Below, one piece after another: positions 19,457 through 32,700 of a stretch of DNA of 64,000 bases (its first letter is position 1; each line of letters opens with the position of its first letter). Origin of the DNA: Prunella strophiata (taxonomy: Eukaryota > Chordata > Aves > Passeriformes > Prunellidae); NCBI GenBank assembly GCA_036583965.1, contig JAZBQD010000015.1, positions 27,874,310-27,938,309 of the forward strand. The letters are read 5' to 3'. A program made the translations under genes and the position numbers. A model generated the notes under the pieces. It did not search any database. It worked only from the letters and a program-made list of their open reading frames with translations, and had not been told where the DNA came from.

Positions 19457-22400
19457 GAAGCAGTTGCAACATGTGGCAAAACTACAGGATCTCTCCTCCC
19501 AGATTTCCTGTGGTTCTTTCTAGGCATTTCTGGTAACCAGGTTATGGGGTGGATTGTTTATATTGTGATAGAGTCTCCATTTCCCCCTCATTCTGCAGGA
19601 TAAATACACCTCTTACAGGGACAAGCAGAGGCAATAGGCAAGAGCTCTACCCTATTATGGCAGCTGCTTTGTGCATTTAGAAGTCTTGCCCTGAGAAGTT
19701 TATTTTTTGGGTGTGGATGTGCATTATGAATTTAGAAATCTTGCAGCACAGCTTGTAGGATACTTGTAAACCTAACAAAAACATCAGGAGCTTCCTCTTA
19801 GATTTTAATTTGGCAAGGGGATAATAACTTGCATTGCAAAAAAGGATGAGAAAACTGTCTCTCTCACTCTGTGTAATCTTTTGCAAAAAGATGACTAAGA
19901 TTCAGTGAGATGTTTGTGTGCCTGTAGAGACATTGCTCCTACTTAGGTGTACAAAAGCAGCCCAAAAAAATGTGTTTCTTGTAGAGATAACTGCAGAGAA
20001 CACCAGTCATATCTCTAGTTGTTCCTACCTAAATGGGCAATTAAAAAATAATTTAAGAATGCAGCAAAATCAGTGTACAAAGTAATGTATGATGAAAGAG
20101 CATTAAAAAATCAAAAATTCAGCTCAACTTTGCTGTGAGTGAACATGAGAAGCAGAATGTGCAAATAATTACTTTTATCTATTTTTGCTATCAGCATGTT
20201 GTATTTCACTATGGGCATCCTCTGTGAGACAAGTTTCACATCTGGGTCTAGAAAACCATGGAAAGACCAACATCTTTCACTTTTCAAATGACCTGAGTTA
20301 CACACGACACATGATTATCCAAAGGTCACAGGACAAGATCTCTTCTCTCAACAAAGAGGCTTCTATGCTCTGCTCTGGTGAAGCAGCTGTTGACTCAGAT
20401 TTCAGTTTATTCAGACACAATATGTGCTCTAGACAGATTCTCAGGCTACATAAATTAGTGTCTCAACTCATTATCATTTCCCCCCATCATTTTTCCTCTC
20501 CTATTGTCTTTTTTATAAAATTAAATCCTTTGTGTTCAACCACAAGTGTCTGCTACAATACAGATAAAATCTGTTCTCAGGTTAGTGCTGTTACAAACCT
20601 TTTCCAGAACCACTTGGTTTACACAGGAGGACTTTTTTTCCCTAGCTCAGTAAACTGAATTGACTAAAATATTTTGCTGACTGCTTGCAAAGCATTGGGA
20701 GCTGAAGGTTTTAACCTGAAAAGTGCAAGGTGGTATCTCCAACCTATGTTTATCTATGAACTTCTGAAACTTCATTACAGCTGTAAGAAGGTGTCAGTTC
20801 AGATGGAATTTCCTGTGCCAAATAAACTGGTAAAGTTACCTTTTAAGATCCAGAAATAGCATTAAATCAAAGTAATTAATTTTACACATGAACATCAACA
20901 ACCTCAATACCTCCCTGTAGGCACGTCCCACATGCTCCCACCTAACCCAAAGTAGCACTGGCATTACCTCACAATGACCAACGTGCTCTGAACCCTCACA
21001 AGGTCTGAGAGAGACTTGACTGAGAAATCCCTCTTGCAATGCAGTGTCCTCAGTGTGTTCCAATGACATCCAGCTTGCAGCTGGTCACTGCAAGGCACAA
21101 ATCACTGAGCCACTATTAAACTTCTTGAAAATGGGTATTTTTAACAGATTTAAACCTTTGAGGTTGGTCTTAGCTCTTTGCCCTGGCCTGAGTGTGTAGT
21201 GAGGGGGCTGCATGACCATCTGCTTCTGAGCTTCTGCATTAGTCCAGAGCAGGGAACAAAGCTGGGTGCCAAGGTGGCCATAGACAGGGGAAGGGAAGAA
21301 AAGAGACAGAAGCCAGAGAAGCGGCCAAAAAGGTGGGTTAGTATTTAAAAGAGCATTTTAGCTCTGAACAAGTGGGGATTTGTGGGAGGAGTGGGAGGGT
21401 TTCAGCCCTGATTTTTGAGCAGCACTTCCAGGTAGGCCTTTTCCTCCAGCACGAGCAGTAAGACTGAAATCAGATCCTGTAAGAAAACTGCAGCCTTTCC
21501 AGCCTGCTGGAGTTTCTTGCTGTATGCTGAACCCAGAGCTCCTCCTGGAGGCCTACAGAGTCCCAGCCCTGGTGCTGATGGAGCTCACCACTGCTGCTGA
21601 GCAGCAAAGCAGCCACACCAGGCACTCCAACACCCCGTACACACACAGGGTACAGACAATAGGTAGGTATGGGCTAATACAACAACCCTACACATGCCTA
21701 TACATCTACAGTCCCAGCTGAGTTTAGTTTGTTCAGCAGCTGCACCAAGGTCTCTTTAGTAAGCTGAGTACAAAAGTAAAGCTAAGATATCTGGATATAT
21801 TTATAAATTAAATGTATCTGAGCACTCACTTTACTCCTAAAATACAAGTTTGATTTTTTGAGGAAAGGGTGCTAAACTCAGGGTAGAGTTGTAAATCCTG
21901 TTTGAACCCACAAAACACTCCTTGCCCCATAAGACTTATGGGAGCAGACCACCAGCTCAGACAACTGGCCTAACACCTATTTGATTAAATTTAACTCAAA
22001 TCACAGATCCTCAACTCACCCTTCAATCCTAGGAGAGTTGGATGCCTGCCCTTTGAGAAAGCCAGCTGAGGGGTACCTACACTGCCCTGCTGCCCTAAAA
22101 ACAGCCTGGGTAGCAGTGGCTGCTGAGACAGCACAGGCTGTAAGGGGCTGCTTAAGTGTCAAGCCCAAACCCCCCAAGATGGCATTTGCCCAAAGTTTAT
22201 CTTGGTAAAGAGGAATTTGACAGTCAACTGTAGTAAACAGCAACCAGGGAATTATCAGAAGATTTCTAGCTGCAGGGGGGAAAATCAGCTAGCATACACA
22301 GAAGCAAAACACAAAAACACAAGTGTAGTGTGCAGGAGAGGAGAGGAGGGCAGCAGAGGGGCTCTGTGACCCTGCCAGACACAGTCATCTTAGGTAGACA

Positions 22401-25400
22401 AGGTTGTTCAGAAATTTCTAGGCACATACTAGCATTTCATAACTACATAATCTAGTTTGATCTGCAGATATTGATCCTAAGAGTGCAGTTCAGTGGTGAC
22501 CAAGTAATTACATGCTGATAACAAAACAAACCATTTAAATTATGATCAAGGTCACATAAAGCAGCTATACTTTTCCTACAATGTACACCTGACTCAACAG
22601 TGTATGAAGGTGGGTCTGGCCACAGTCTCTGCAATGGGGACAGATGTGAGAAAATATGACAGCTACCTGAGATTATACTACTTGTAATTCTTAAGATGTG
22701 CTGCTAAATAATTTTTGAAACTATTTTTTTCTCACTTTTCTAAAAAAATGACATAATAATATAAGCTCTACATCATGAAAGATGGTGAGGTTTTCTAAAT
22801 ATTCCCCCTGCACACTCATCCTGTTCTTCCACCCCCTACAGCTGTAGACACAGACAGCAGTGCTCATACCAGAGCAGTTCCTTGGCATTTTCTGACAAAG
22901 CCCTTAGGACTTACAAAGAGGAAAAGAGAAGCTGCCCAAGCAATTGAAACCTTTCCACACCAGATAATAAATGGTGGTCCTGAATCACTGCTCCAGCATT
23001 TAATACATACATGTAAATATCTGTGTGTGTACATGAAAGGTGATACTATACACACACACAGACTTTAAAGAGATTCTAATAAGATGAATGAAAAAAAAAG
23101 CCTTTTGTATTTGTCTCACTTCATCCTTGCCTATCATATTTTTTATCTTTTTCATTTTTAAAAGACCTGACCATACTTCCTTCCAAGTAAGGCCTGGAAA
23201 GTGAAAAACACATATTTCTGAAACAATTATGAGATCTTCACATCAGAGGGGAGGAGAGGGAGGTATTTTGGATATATTAAATTAAAAGAATTTCTTGAAA
23301 CACAATGGTTAAATGTGAAGGAATGCAGCCCAAACACCACAGCTTACACTGGGGTGGGGTTTTTTGTTGGTTATTTTTTAAACAGAATAAACTTCAAAGA
23401 ATTCTTGAATTCTAACTGGCTGCTGAAAGATTAATACATCAAAAAGTGTTTCAAAATATTCTCACATCCTTTAAAAGAGCACTATATACTAATGACAGTA
23501 TGAGGAGGGTACTTACAATTTTGCCTGATAGGAAAAGAAATTTAATAAAATCATGTAACACAAACATGACACCAAAACATTTATTTACAGTGTGTGTATA
23601 TATATATACATACATGAATTGTTTTTACTTTTTATTAATATCTTTTCCCCCTTTTTAAAGTTATCCAGGTTAAAAATGTCTAAGCCTGTTAGGAGAAAAA
23701 AACAATCTCAGAATAAATAAGCAACAAGAAAGGAAGTCAGTTATAGTACACCATCTGCTGCCACAGTCCTCCTGTAAAATATGTTCCAGTTAATAGGGCA
23801 CATTTACAATAACACATTGACACTATTCACTCTCAGCTGCTTACATACTAAACAAATACCATCTTGGCATGAAGAGAGGCATATGTTCAAATAAGAAAGA
23901 GCCATTTGTCCCACTGTTATCTGAATTTACACAGCAAAAAGCCACTCCCTCAGCTGAATTAAATCCCTACAACCCTCCTTCCTTGAAGAAAACCGGTGTC
24001 CAAAAAATATATGGCAACAAACACTTCAGTTATGGAGGTTCATGGTGTATTTTCCTTTCTGTACATCTCTACAGTGTTTCTAGGTATAATTTCACCAACC
24101 TCACATCCTGGCCTGTGAACTGGTGGTGGTATATGAGTCTGTCTTTCAGGATCACCAACCACTATACATAAGCTTTCAGAGCAGCTCACCTGAATACTCA
24201 GTCTCATTTCTTCACCTTTCAAACGTTTTGTTTTTAAAGTGCTTGGTCTGAACATTAACAAGCTGAACACACCTGAAGCTTTTTCAGGATCAACACTTGG
24301 CCAAAACATTGCTGGAGGTCAGCAGTCAAGTGCTGGTTTGCAAAGGAGGAGATCCTTACAGGATTATTTTGTTTCGAGTGAGGGGTGTTCACATGGAAAG
24401 TTCTTATTCAAAAACAGCAGGCCTACATTTTCCAAAGCAGACTGAAAGTCACTTCAGTTTCAAAATGGAAGCTTAGAGACCCATTAGGTTATAGAGCACT
24501 TTGAACATGCCAAGTGCTACCTACATAAGAGCTAAGCATTGTTAAACTACTAATTCAAACAAGAACAGAGGCTGGAAGCCAGCTTTTCCAAACTAACTAT
24601 GGGACTGTGTTGGCATGGCCTCATATTTAGAAATACCAGAAGTGTCCACAAGCACATTGCCAGCCCTGCACAGCCCCACACCCAGTGTGTGCTAATATGT
24701 TCTGTACACAATTCAGAGACCTGCATAAGCTGCACACCTTGAACACAGGACTCAAGCCAGAAGGGTCAGCAAATGGATTTAAAATAACTTTGAATATTTG
24801 CTATTTCACTAAATATTCTTGCTTTCAGCTAGCACCTCATGCTGAATTTCAGCAAACATTAAAACCAAGTAGCATTTTGTTGTTTACTATTTGGTTTCCT
24901 ACTCCTTGAGAGTTCCAAACATATTTTTGAATTTAAGACAGTTCTGTCCTTTTTTTTTTTTTTTTCTGTTTTATTCTGTATTTAAAACAAAAATTAAATA
25001 ATTCCAACTTTCTAAATAATTTAAACTTTCTCTACTCTCAACAAAAAGGGGCAATTTTCTTGGTACCTCCAAATTTTGGACAGAATTTAACACACCCAGT
25101 TTTTTCCAGTAAGAAAATTATCCGAAGTGGCAAGGCTTGATTTAGGTCTCATACAGATACAATCCAAAAGCAATTTCTCCACAGAGAATGGAAGTCCTGA
25201 AAAAGTCAATCTCTCCACAGGGTTTATACATTTTGGGTTTCATCCATGGGGTTCAGCCTGAAAGGCTCTGAGCAGACCATGTCTAGAAACACATATTTGC
25301 TTATACTTAACCTAAAATCCACTAAGCTGAAGGTTGTTGAAGCCTATTGAAGCTGAATACCCAGCAAATCACAGGCTAAAGCCTGCAGGAGAAGGGGTCA

Positions 25401-26751
25401 GTCTTCTATTGCTGAAGATCTACAAAAATCAAGTCTACCACTATTCCCCAGGTGGTTTAGTCATCACTAAATTTAAATTTATTTAAAAACAAGAAACCTA
25501 GATCAAGAACTCTGCTTCTTACACTCCACACTGTTCTACTATTTCCTTGTGATTGACAACAGGCTACTAGCATAGAGCTTAAGACTTATTTAATACTTTG
25601 TTAGTACAAAGCAGCCTATTTAACTTTTGGGTTGTATTTGAACAGCAATCTCTCCATATATGTAGCAGTTTAGCACTCAAGAGTGGCATTTTTCCCTTAG
25701 GCTAAAACACTGTCAGCTGGACAGTAACACACCACCTTTACAAGTAACCCAGAATCAGCTTTTAACCAGGGTTTAAAAAGGCCCAGCAAATGCAACACAC
25801 TGATATTATTTCCATTCACAAACTAAGGCAAAAGAACCAGATGCTCAGAAATTAAAACTATTTTGAAATTGTGTGATTAAAAATGTGTTGCTAATTCCTT
25901 CAATGAGGATGAGCATTATCATACAAAGTAAAGACTCATCCTAGAAAGACAAGGTGGAGGAGAAGAACACAGGAAGGTCAAATCTCTTCTGTATTTTTGA
26001 CAGGCTTAATGAAAATCAGTAGTGTTTGGCATGAATCTGTAAGAACTTAGACATTTTGCTTTCCTCAATCACTGTAATTCTGTAACCTAGTCAGAAATAG
26101 TCCAAAATACAATTCAAGTTGACCTATAGAAGTGCATGGGATATTCTGGCCAGTTAAAACAAACAAATAACACATCCCATTTTGGTAAGCCTACAGAAGA
26201 GCTTCCTCTTATTATCTAGGACACCATAAGCTGCTCCAGGCAGACTGTTTGAATCTTCATGTTCAAGTGAATAGTTATTAGTTCTTGGGCTCAAAGAACT
26301 TGCAAGTGAGGACATGTATTAAGCTGTTTTGCTAATATCCAAATAGTCTGAACCAAATAACCCTCTAGTTATAGGGCCCTGATGACTTAGTTAATGTTCT
26401 CATTTCAAAAACTAATCCAGCTTTGAGCATAAGTGAGGCACACAGGTTTTACAAACCAACAGATATGGTAAGGTAGTACCTATTAAAAACTGATACTACT
26501 ACTGAAACAAATCTCTTGGCAAGGCTGAAAAAAAAATTATGCCTGAAGGTTTAGGCAACTATTTAATTCTTCTGTTTGCTGGTTTTTAAGCTAGTTTTGT
26601 AATATGGCAGTAACGAGTCTCAGCAAGATGTGCCATAAAAAACCCCAGCCTGTATGAAATGCAACCACACTAATCAGTGTGGTTATAAAACAGCAGTACA
26701 GCTCTTTACATTCTGCACTATAATGCTTGGTGTCATAAAAAGACCATGCTG
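19457..26751. other. Intergenic sequence, right part, including CHMP4C 3' UTR
   Basis: No protein-coding exon is recognisable. The end nearest 26.7 kb must contain the 3' UTR of CHMP4C, read on the minus strand. AATAAA on that strand occurs at 25493-25488 and 24975-24970; the latter sits beside an A-rich tract, so I favour neither strongly. A TG/TA-rich microsatellite lies at about 23590-23612 and the rest is unassigned. Confidence 0.55.
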
Positions 26752-29700
26752 TTATGAAGCCCAGGCAGCCAGTTTCTTCATTTCATCTTCATCCTCTGCC
26801 CTTTTCCTGGTCGATGCTGCAGATAAAGAGACAATAACCATCAACAAATGTAACAGTCAGAACCATTCTATCTGTTAGCATGAGGACTTGCACAGTGCTT
26901 TTCTGTTTGAAGATGTCAGACCAATTTACTGAGTAGCAAGCTGAACATGAGTAATGCAGGAATGAAGCTCATAAGAGATGTGACTATTTTGCCCCATCAT
27001 TATTTTGTATAGAACCCTAAAGTTCACGATATAGGGCTGATGTCATTTCTACTGAAAGACTCACACAGAAAAAATATTTAATTTCTAAAGGTTGTCACAG
27101 CCAGAAAAGGCCCACAAGAATGCTGTCAGTTCTCTTACTACCATGTAAATGAGGAAAGTGACCTATCCTGGCCAGCTGCACATCCTGCTACCTTTCCAAA
27201 TAGTGCTGAGATGTTCTGCACATGCAAGTCACTGGATGAACTCACCCCACTTTAATGGGTGGGGTCATTTACTAAATGGAGAAAGACATTCCTGAGCTTG
27301 CTTAGCTCAGGTGACATCAGTTAACTGCTGTGGTCACTGCAACAACAATTCCCAGCTCTGTATCAGGTCCTACACACACTTTGTACCCAAATCTCCTATC
27401 ACACATCTTCTGCATTCACTGAACTAAAACCTCACCCAAATTGTCTTCATTTGCTGACCTGCAAACTAGATGCCCAAAAGCCAAGGTTCAGCCTCAGGCT
27501 GCCTCCTCCAGCTGTGGGCTGTGCACATCAGGACTGGCATCTCTCCAGCCACCAGTGGAACACTGTTAGTGGCTCCAGCACCTGTGTGTGCACCTTTACA
27601 GCAGCCAGCTGGCTCCCACCTGAGGCAGCTGCAGGGCCAGGAGCTGCCATCTAGAGGGGAACTGCACTACCACCTTCAGGGACTAAGGGTGGGAGAAGCA
27701 CGTGGGGGACAGCAGCTTCAGTCCCTCTTCTGCAAGTGTCACAGATTCACTGTGTGACTAGGGAAGGTCACTATGCCTCACTTCATCTTCAAAATCAGGA
27801 AGGCAACATGCATCTCCAATTAGAAGCATTATAAATCCATAAATCCATGGTCTGACTTTGCTGTTGCTGTGTAACAGTAAGCAGAGAGTTTCAGAAAATA
27901 TAATAAGCCAGTTTTTCACAGCCTTGAACTATACAATTGTAACCAGCTCATCTTGCCTAAAGCAGCCATATAGATGGATGTAGAAAATTTAAATAGTGAG
28001 AAGCACATGGAGATGGTCTGGGTTTAATAAAAATGTCAACTGGCACAGCTGGATCTGGAAGACAATGTATGAACAAATCATAAATGGCCAAACTGAATTT
28101 TCACTGTTTTTCTAAATCCTTTTTTACTAGCTGTTTGGCAACTGGGTTCAGTAGATGAGGCCACAGTCTCAGCTTGAACATTTTAAACTGCTTCTCAGGA
28201 TTTAAGTGTCATCTGCCAAAACACATATCATAGTATCTGAGCTGAGCTGATCTAGTTAACCTGTTCTGTAGCAGAAACCATAAGCCAGCTGTGTTACATG
28301 TGTGCTGTCCTTACCATCAAGTATTTATATTCTTTTACTAATGTCAGAACACAGCAAGTCTTTCAACTGACAGTGAAAAGTGTAGTAAAAGTTGACTGCC
28401 CCTGGCTGAATTCAAAATGAACAGGGCAGAACTACAGAAAAATAAAACTACAGCTTAATGCCAGGAATAAGCCTGTTCAGTACAAAGAAAGCAAAGGAAT
28501 GAATCTATGTCTGTAAATATGTACTTCCCAATGCCTTCTTCATTTCTAATTAAAATACCAGTGGAAAATATCAAACCACTACCCTGCAAAACTGGATCTT
28601 TAAGATGTAAACATTTGGAATCTAGGTCAGACTCTAATTGAAAGAGACTAAGGATTTAATTGCCAAAAAGAAGGAAAAAAAAAGGCAAAAAAAGATTATT
28701 CCTCAATGATCTTACTACATTTCAGTAGGAGATTCACCAGTATATGTGCAAGGACAAGTTCCCCGAGTTTGTCACCCCAAATCTACAGAGAATTTGGTCC
28801 TAAATGCTTTCACAGAGCAAAATGGAATCCCACTCTGCTTCTTCTGTTAAGCAGATACAAAAATAGGAAAAGGAATTTATAACATTTTAAAAGTTATAAC
28901 AGAGTTAAATGCATATCTGAAACCCTCTCTTCCTGTCCCCTTTCTCACAGGGCTTAATCATGAGAAATGTAAAATAGCAAGCAGGCATTTTACCAGGGCG
29001 AGAAGGCAGTGATGTGGATGGAACACTTGGCAACCTGACATCTCTCATTCCCTTGTTCAGTTCTTCTTGCTCCAGTTCTTCTAATTCTGCCATCAACTCA
29101 TCCTAAATTCAAGGAAAACATTATTTACAAATTCTGACAGTGATTACATGCAAGGACACATTAAACCACCGTGGAGCAAAGTACTACTGAAAAAAGTTTA
29201 CACCTGAAAGGACATATCAAGAAACAACATATTAATTTTTTACTAAGTATGGGCAATTAAATAAACCTTAACTGAACACTGAAAATAGGACAATGGAAGT
29301 TAGAAACAGGACAAGGAATAAACTTAAAAACAAAACTAATAGCAATACATGCTAAAAAGGCAAATACAGGATTAAAAAACCTCTCTGCTCTCTTCTGTCC
29401 TCAGGTTTGTTCCAAATCTAGAGCCTGTACTCTTCGATGGATTCTAACTTTAATGTGCCATTTCTCCCATTTTAAAAGGCAAACACCTTTCACTGGTTAT
29501 AAGGCAGACTGTCATTAAACATTATGCTTCAGCCCTATCATGGAAGTCCAGGATTATAAGTGATTTCAAAGCAGCACTGGAGTCAAAACTGTCCTCCTGG
29601 GTCCTATTATTCACTCTTGAAGCCACACAGCACTCGTGGGCTTTTAGGTGCAGAGGCTGATTTGGACAGATGATCTAATCCACTTGTACAATGCTAAAAA

Positions 29701-32700
29701 TAAAAAGGCTGTACGCTTTTTAAAAAGCAAGGATCTTATTCCTCAGCTGAAGTTTCCCAAAGAAAGGAAGCTAAATGTTACATAAATGTGGAGAAATGGA
29801 CCTTTGCCACATTGATAAAATAGGTTTAAAAAAAAACAATAGGCAAAAACAACTAGAGAGGGGTGGGGTAAATGTCAAAAAAGTAGTAAAGTAAGAGTTA
29901 TTAGGTACTGAAATGGGCTTTGCCTACTCATTTAGAAGTTAAAGTGATAGTTGCATAGCCACCACAGGACTTTATACCTGGATTTACTTTCTCATGGTTT
30001 TAAAATTTAAGGCAAACACACACAGTGCCAACCCAGGGAGAAGGAACTCCTATGCTTCTGTGCCTGTCTGAAGCAGGAGAAAACACATGCTTCCATGGTC
30101 TCCTTACAGCCACAGCACACATGTGAAGAGAAAATGCATCAAAATGCATGGAAAAAACATCCTTCCAAAAAAATTAAATTAAATATTATCCTTCAACACT
30201 AACCACCTTATATCCCAGCAATTAAGTCATTGATTCTAGCACTCTTAAGGTGCAGCAGCCTGCAAACCAGGTTTCCCAGTTACTGCCAAGTATTGCCAGC
30301 AAAAGCTGGTACAATGCTGCTCCAAGTAACAGAGGTTTATTTCCCAAACAGGAACAATGCACATCAGCTTCAACTAGTAGTCTTTAAAAACTTCCAGGTC
30401 AATCTACAACGTGCTTACTAAGCCCAGACTCCAAAAAGTTAACCACTGTTGAAAAGTAAGACACTGTACAGTTGTTTGGGGTAGCAGGATGTTTTCCCAT
30501 TGTTTGAAGCTCAGGCCAAATCCCATTCCTTGTGCCAGTAAAGACTAAATGTTTCTTGGAAAGACTATTTACATTCAAAGGGAAAATAAAGGAAAACAGG
30601 TAATAGGAACAAAATACAAAGATTCATTATTATTTTCAACAAATTAAAACTGTTGAATGAAACTTCCTCTTCCTCCCAATCAAGCAAATATGTGTGATAT
30701 AGCATTTATATTTTAATTTGTCGTCCATTTGGGAACATAGGAACAAATTAGTTAGGAATACAGTGAATGGTTTGAGTATTCAGGGCATCCTTCAAATGAT
30801 TTTTAGTGCTTGGCCATTTAAAAACCAAACTGAAAAACAAAACAAAACTGGTTGTGATATTGAGCTTGACACCCATCTCTGCATTCCACAGATTACAAGA
30901 ATTTTGACCCTTGAGTCCTCAACCATGGTTGGATCAGAAAATAAGTTATACCCTGTTTAGATGTACAAAATCAAATCTGGGGTCACTGGATGAAAGCTAC
31001 TGCAACACATTTTGAGAAGGTCCTGAATGTCTTGTGGGGGTTTCAGAAGAAAAGAGCTTTAGAATGAAACCTTATTGCCTCCAACAGGTATTCTACCTAT
31101 CAGAGCTACTTCTGTGGTCTGGGCAACAGGGAAACGGACCTGCATCTCCAAGCACCAAAAATGACCTTAAAAAAATGGTCCAAATATTCAGAATTATGAA
31201 AAGCAGCCTGTCCATAACACAGGGACATGCATTTAAGTCAAATGGATGTCTATTTGGAGCAACAAAAAATTATATGTTTCCGTGTCCACTTGGAACAGTA
31301 CAAATTACATGTTTTAGTTTGACCTTCTTCTGAGGCTCAAATGAGAACAATAACTGCAGGAGTGCAGTTAAAAATGCTTTTCTTAAAATGTATACAGAAA
31401 TAAAATATTTTTTTTATATTTTTACATTTACAGATTTTTATTTAGTACATTATATATTTTTATGTAATGGTTTTATTTAATTTTTATATTTATAATAAAA
31501 TTCTACAATTGTCCTAGATAAGGTAAGCTAGAACTAAGGAATTTCACATCCACACTTCTTGAGAAACAAATCACTGCACAGCAGAATAACTATGGAGTTA
31601 AAACTCACAGGCCTGAAGTACTAACCTCATCAAACTCATCACCAAAGGTGGCTCGGTTTGAGATAGCAGTCTGAAATTTCCTGGGCAACATCTTGCTGTT
31701 CAGTGATATCTTGCATCAAGTCATCAATTTTGTCCAAATCCCTGGCAAGGTAACATGGAAACATTTTTTTAAAAATGCTATCATTCAAATCCTACAGAAC
31801 ACTCACTTGAACAGACGCTGTTTTCTTTTTATGCCCATGACTCTATAAACAGCAGAATTCACAGGGAATAATTATCCTCACCTACACCCAGCCCAGCTAC
31901 TTCCATGTCAGGATTATAACAAAAGTCAAACTGCAGCAGAGTGTGTCTCTCCCTCTCTGTGCTCCTCATACCTCTGTCAGCCAGTCACAGCCCATGAGCA
32001 GATCCCCAAGGTCAGCATCTTTACAGGCCTTTTGGTACTTAAAGGGGCTTTATAAGAAACATGGGGATAAACATTTACATGGCTTGTTGTGAAGGGCAGA
32101 GGGTAACAGCTTTAATCCAAAAGAGGATTTAGATTTGATTCAATGAAGAAGCTTTTTTCAATGAGGGTGGTGAAGCACCAGCACAGGTTGCCCAGAAACA
32201 GTGAATGCCCCATCACTAGAAACATCCAAGGTCACATTGGATGCACTCTGAGCAACCTGAACTAGTTGAAGATGTTCCTATTCACTGCAGGGTGTTTGAA
32301 CAGGATTATCATTAAAAGCCCCCTTGAACCCAAACTATTCTATGATTTTATGGATCTTTTTTGATGTTAAGCTTTCACAAGAACTGGAGGGAACTTAACA
32401 GAATTGTACCCCATTTAAAGGTTTCCCCTTATTGTTAACTTTGTTATTGTTTCAGTTCCTGTTTATTTCTCCCAGAACAACCCTTCTGATTTAACTCTGT
32501 TTATTCAGGCAGAAAAACACCTCTTGAAACAATATAGGACATATGGAAAAAAAAAAAACCAAACAAGTCATTCTTTTTTATATGGGAGGGGCAGGGAAAG
32601 GGGGTGGATCAATTAGTACTATGAATCCCACAGTCCAGCTTATGGATTCTGAGGAAAGAGTCCACCTAGTTTCTATGACTAGATTTTCTTCTAGACAAAC

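Noticed and set aside
20185..20658. 157-codon open frame in intergenic DNA
   Set aside because: No recognisable domain and no splice or promoter context; the length is within chance for this window.
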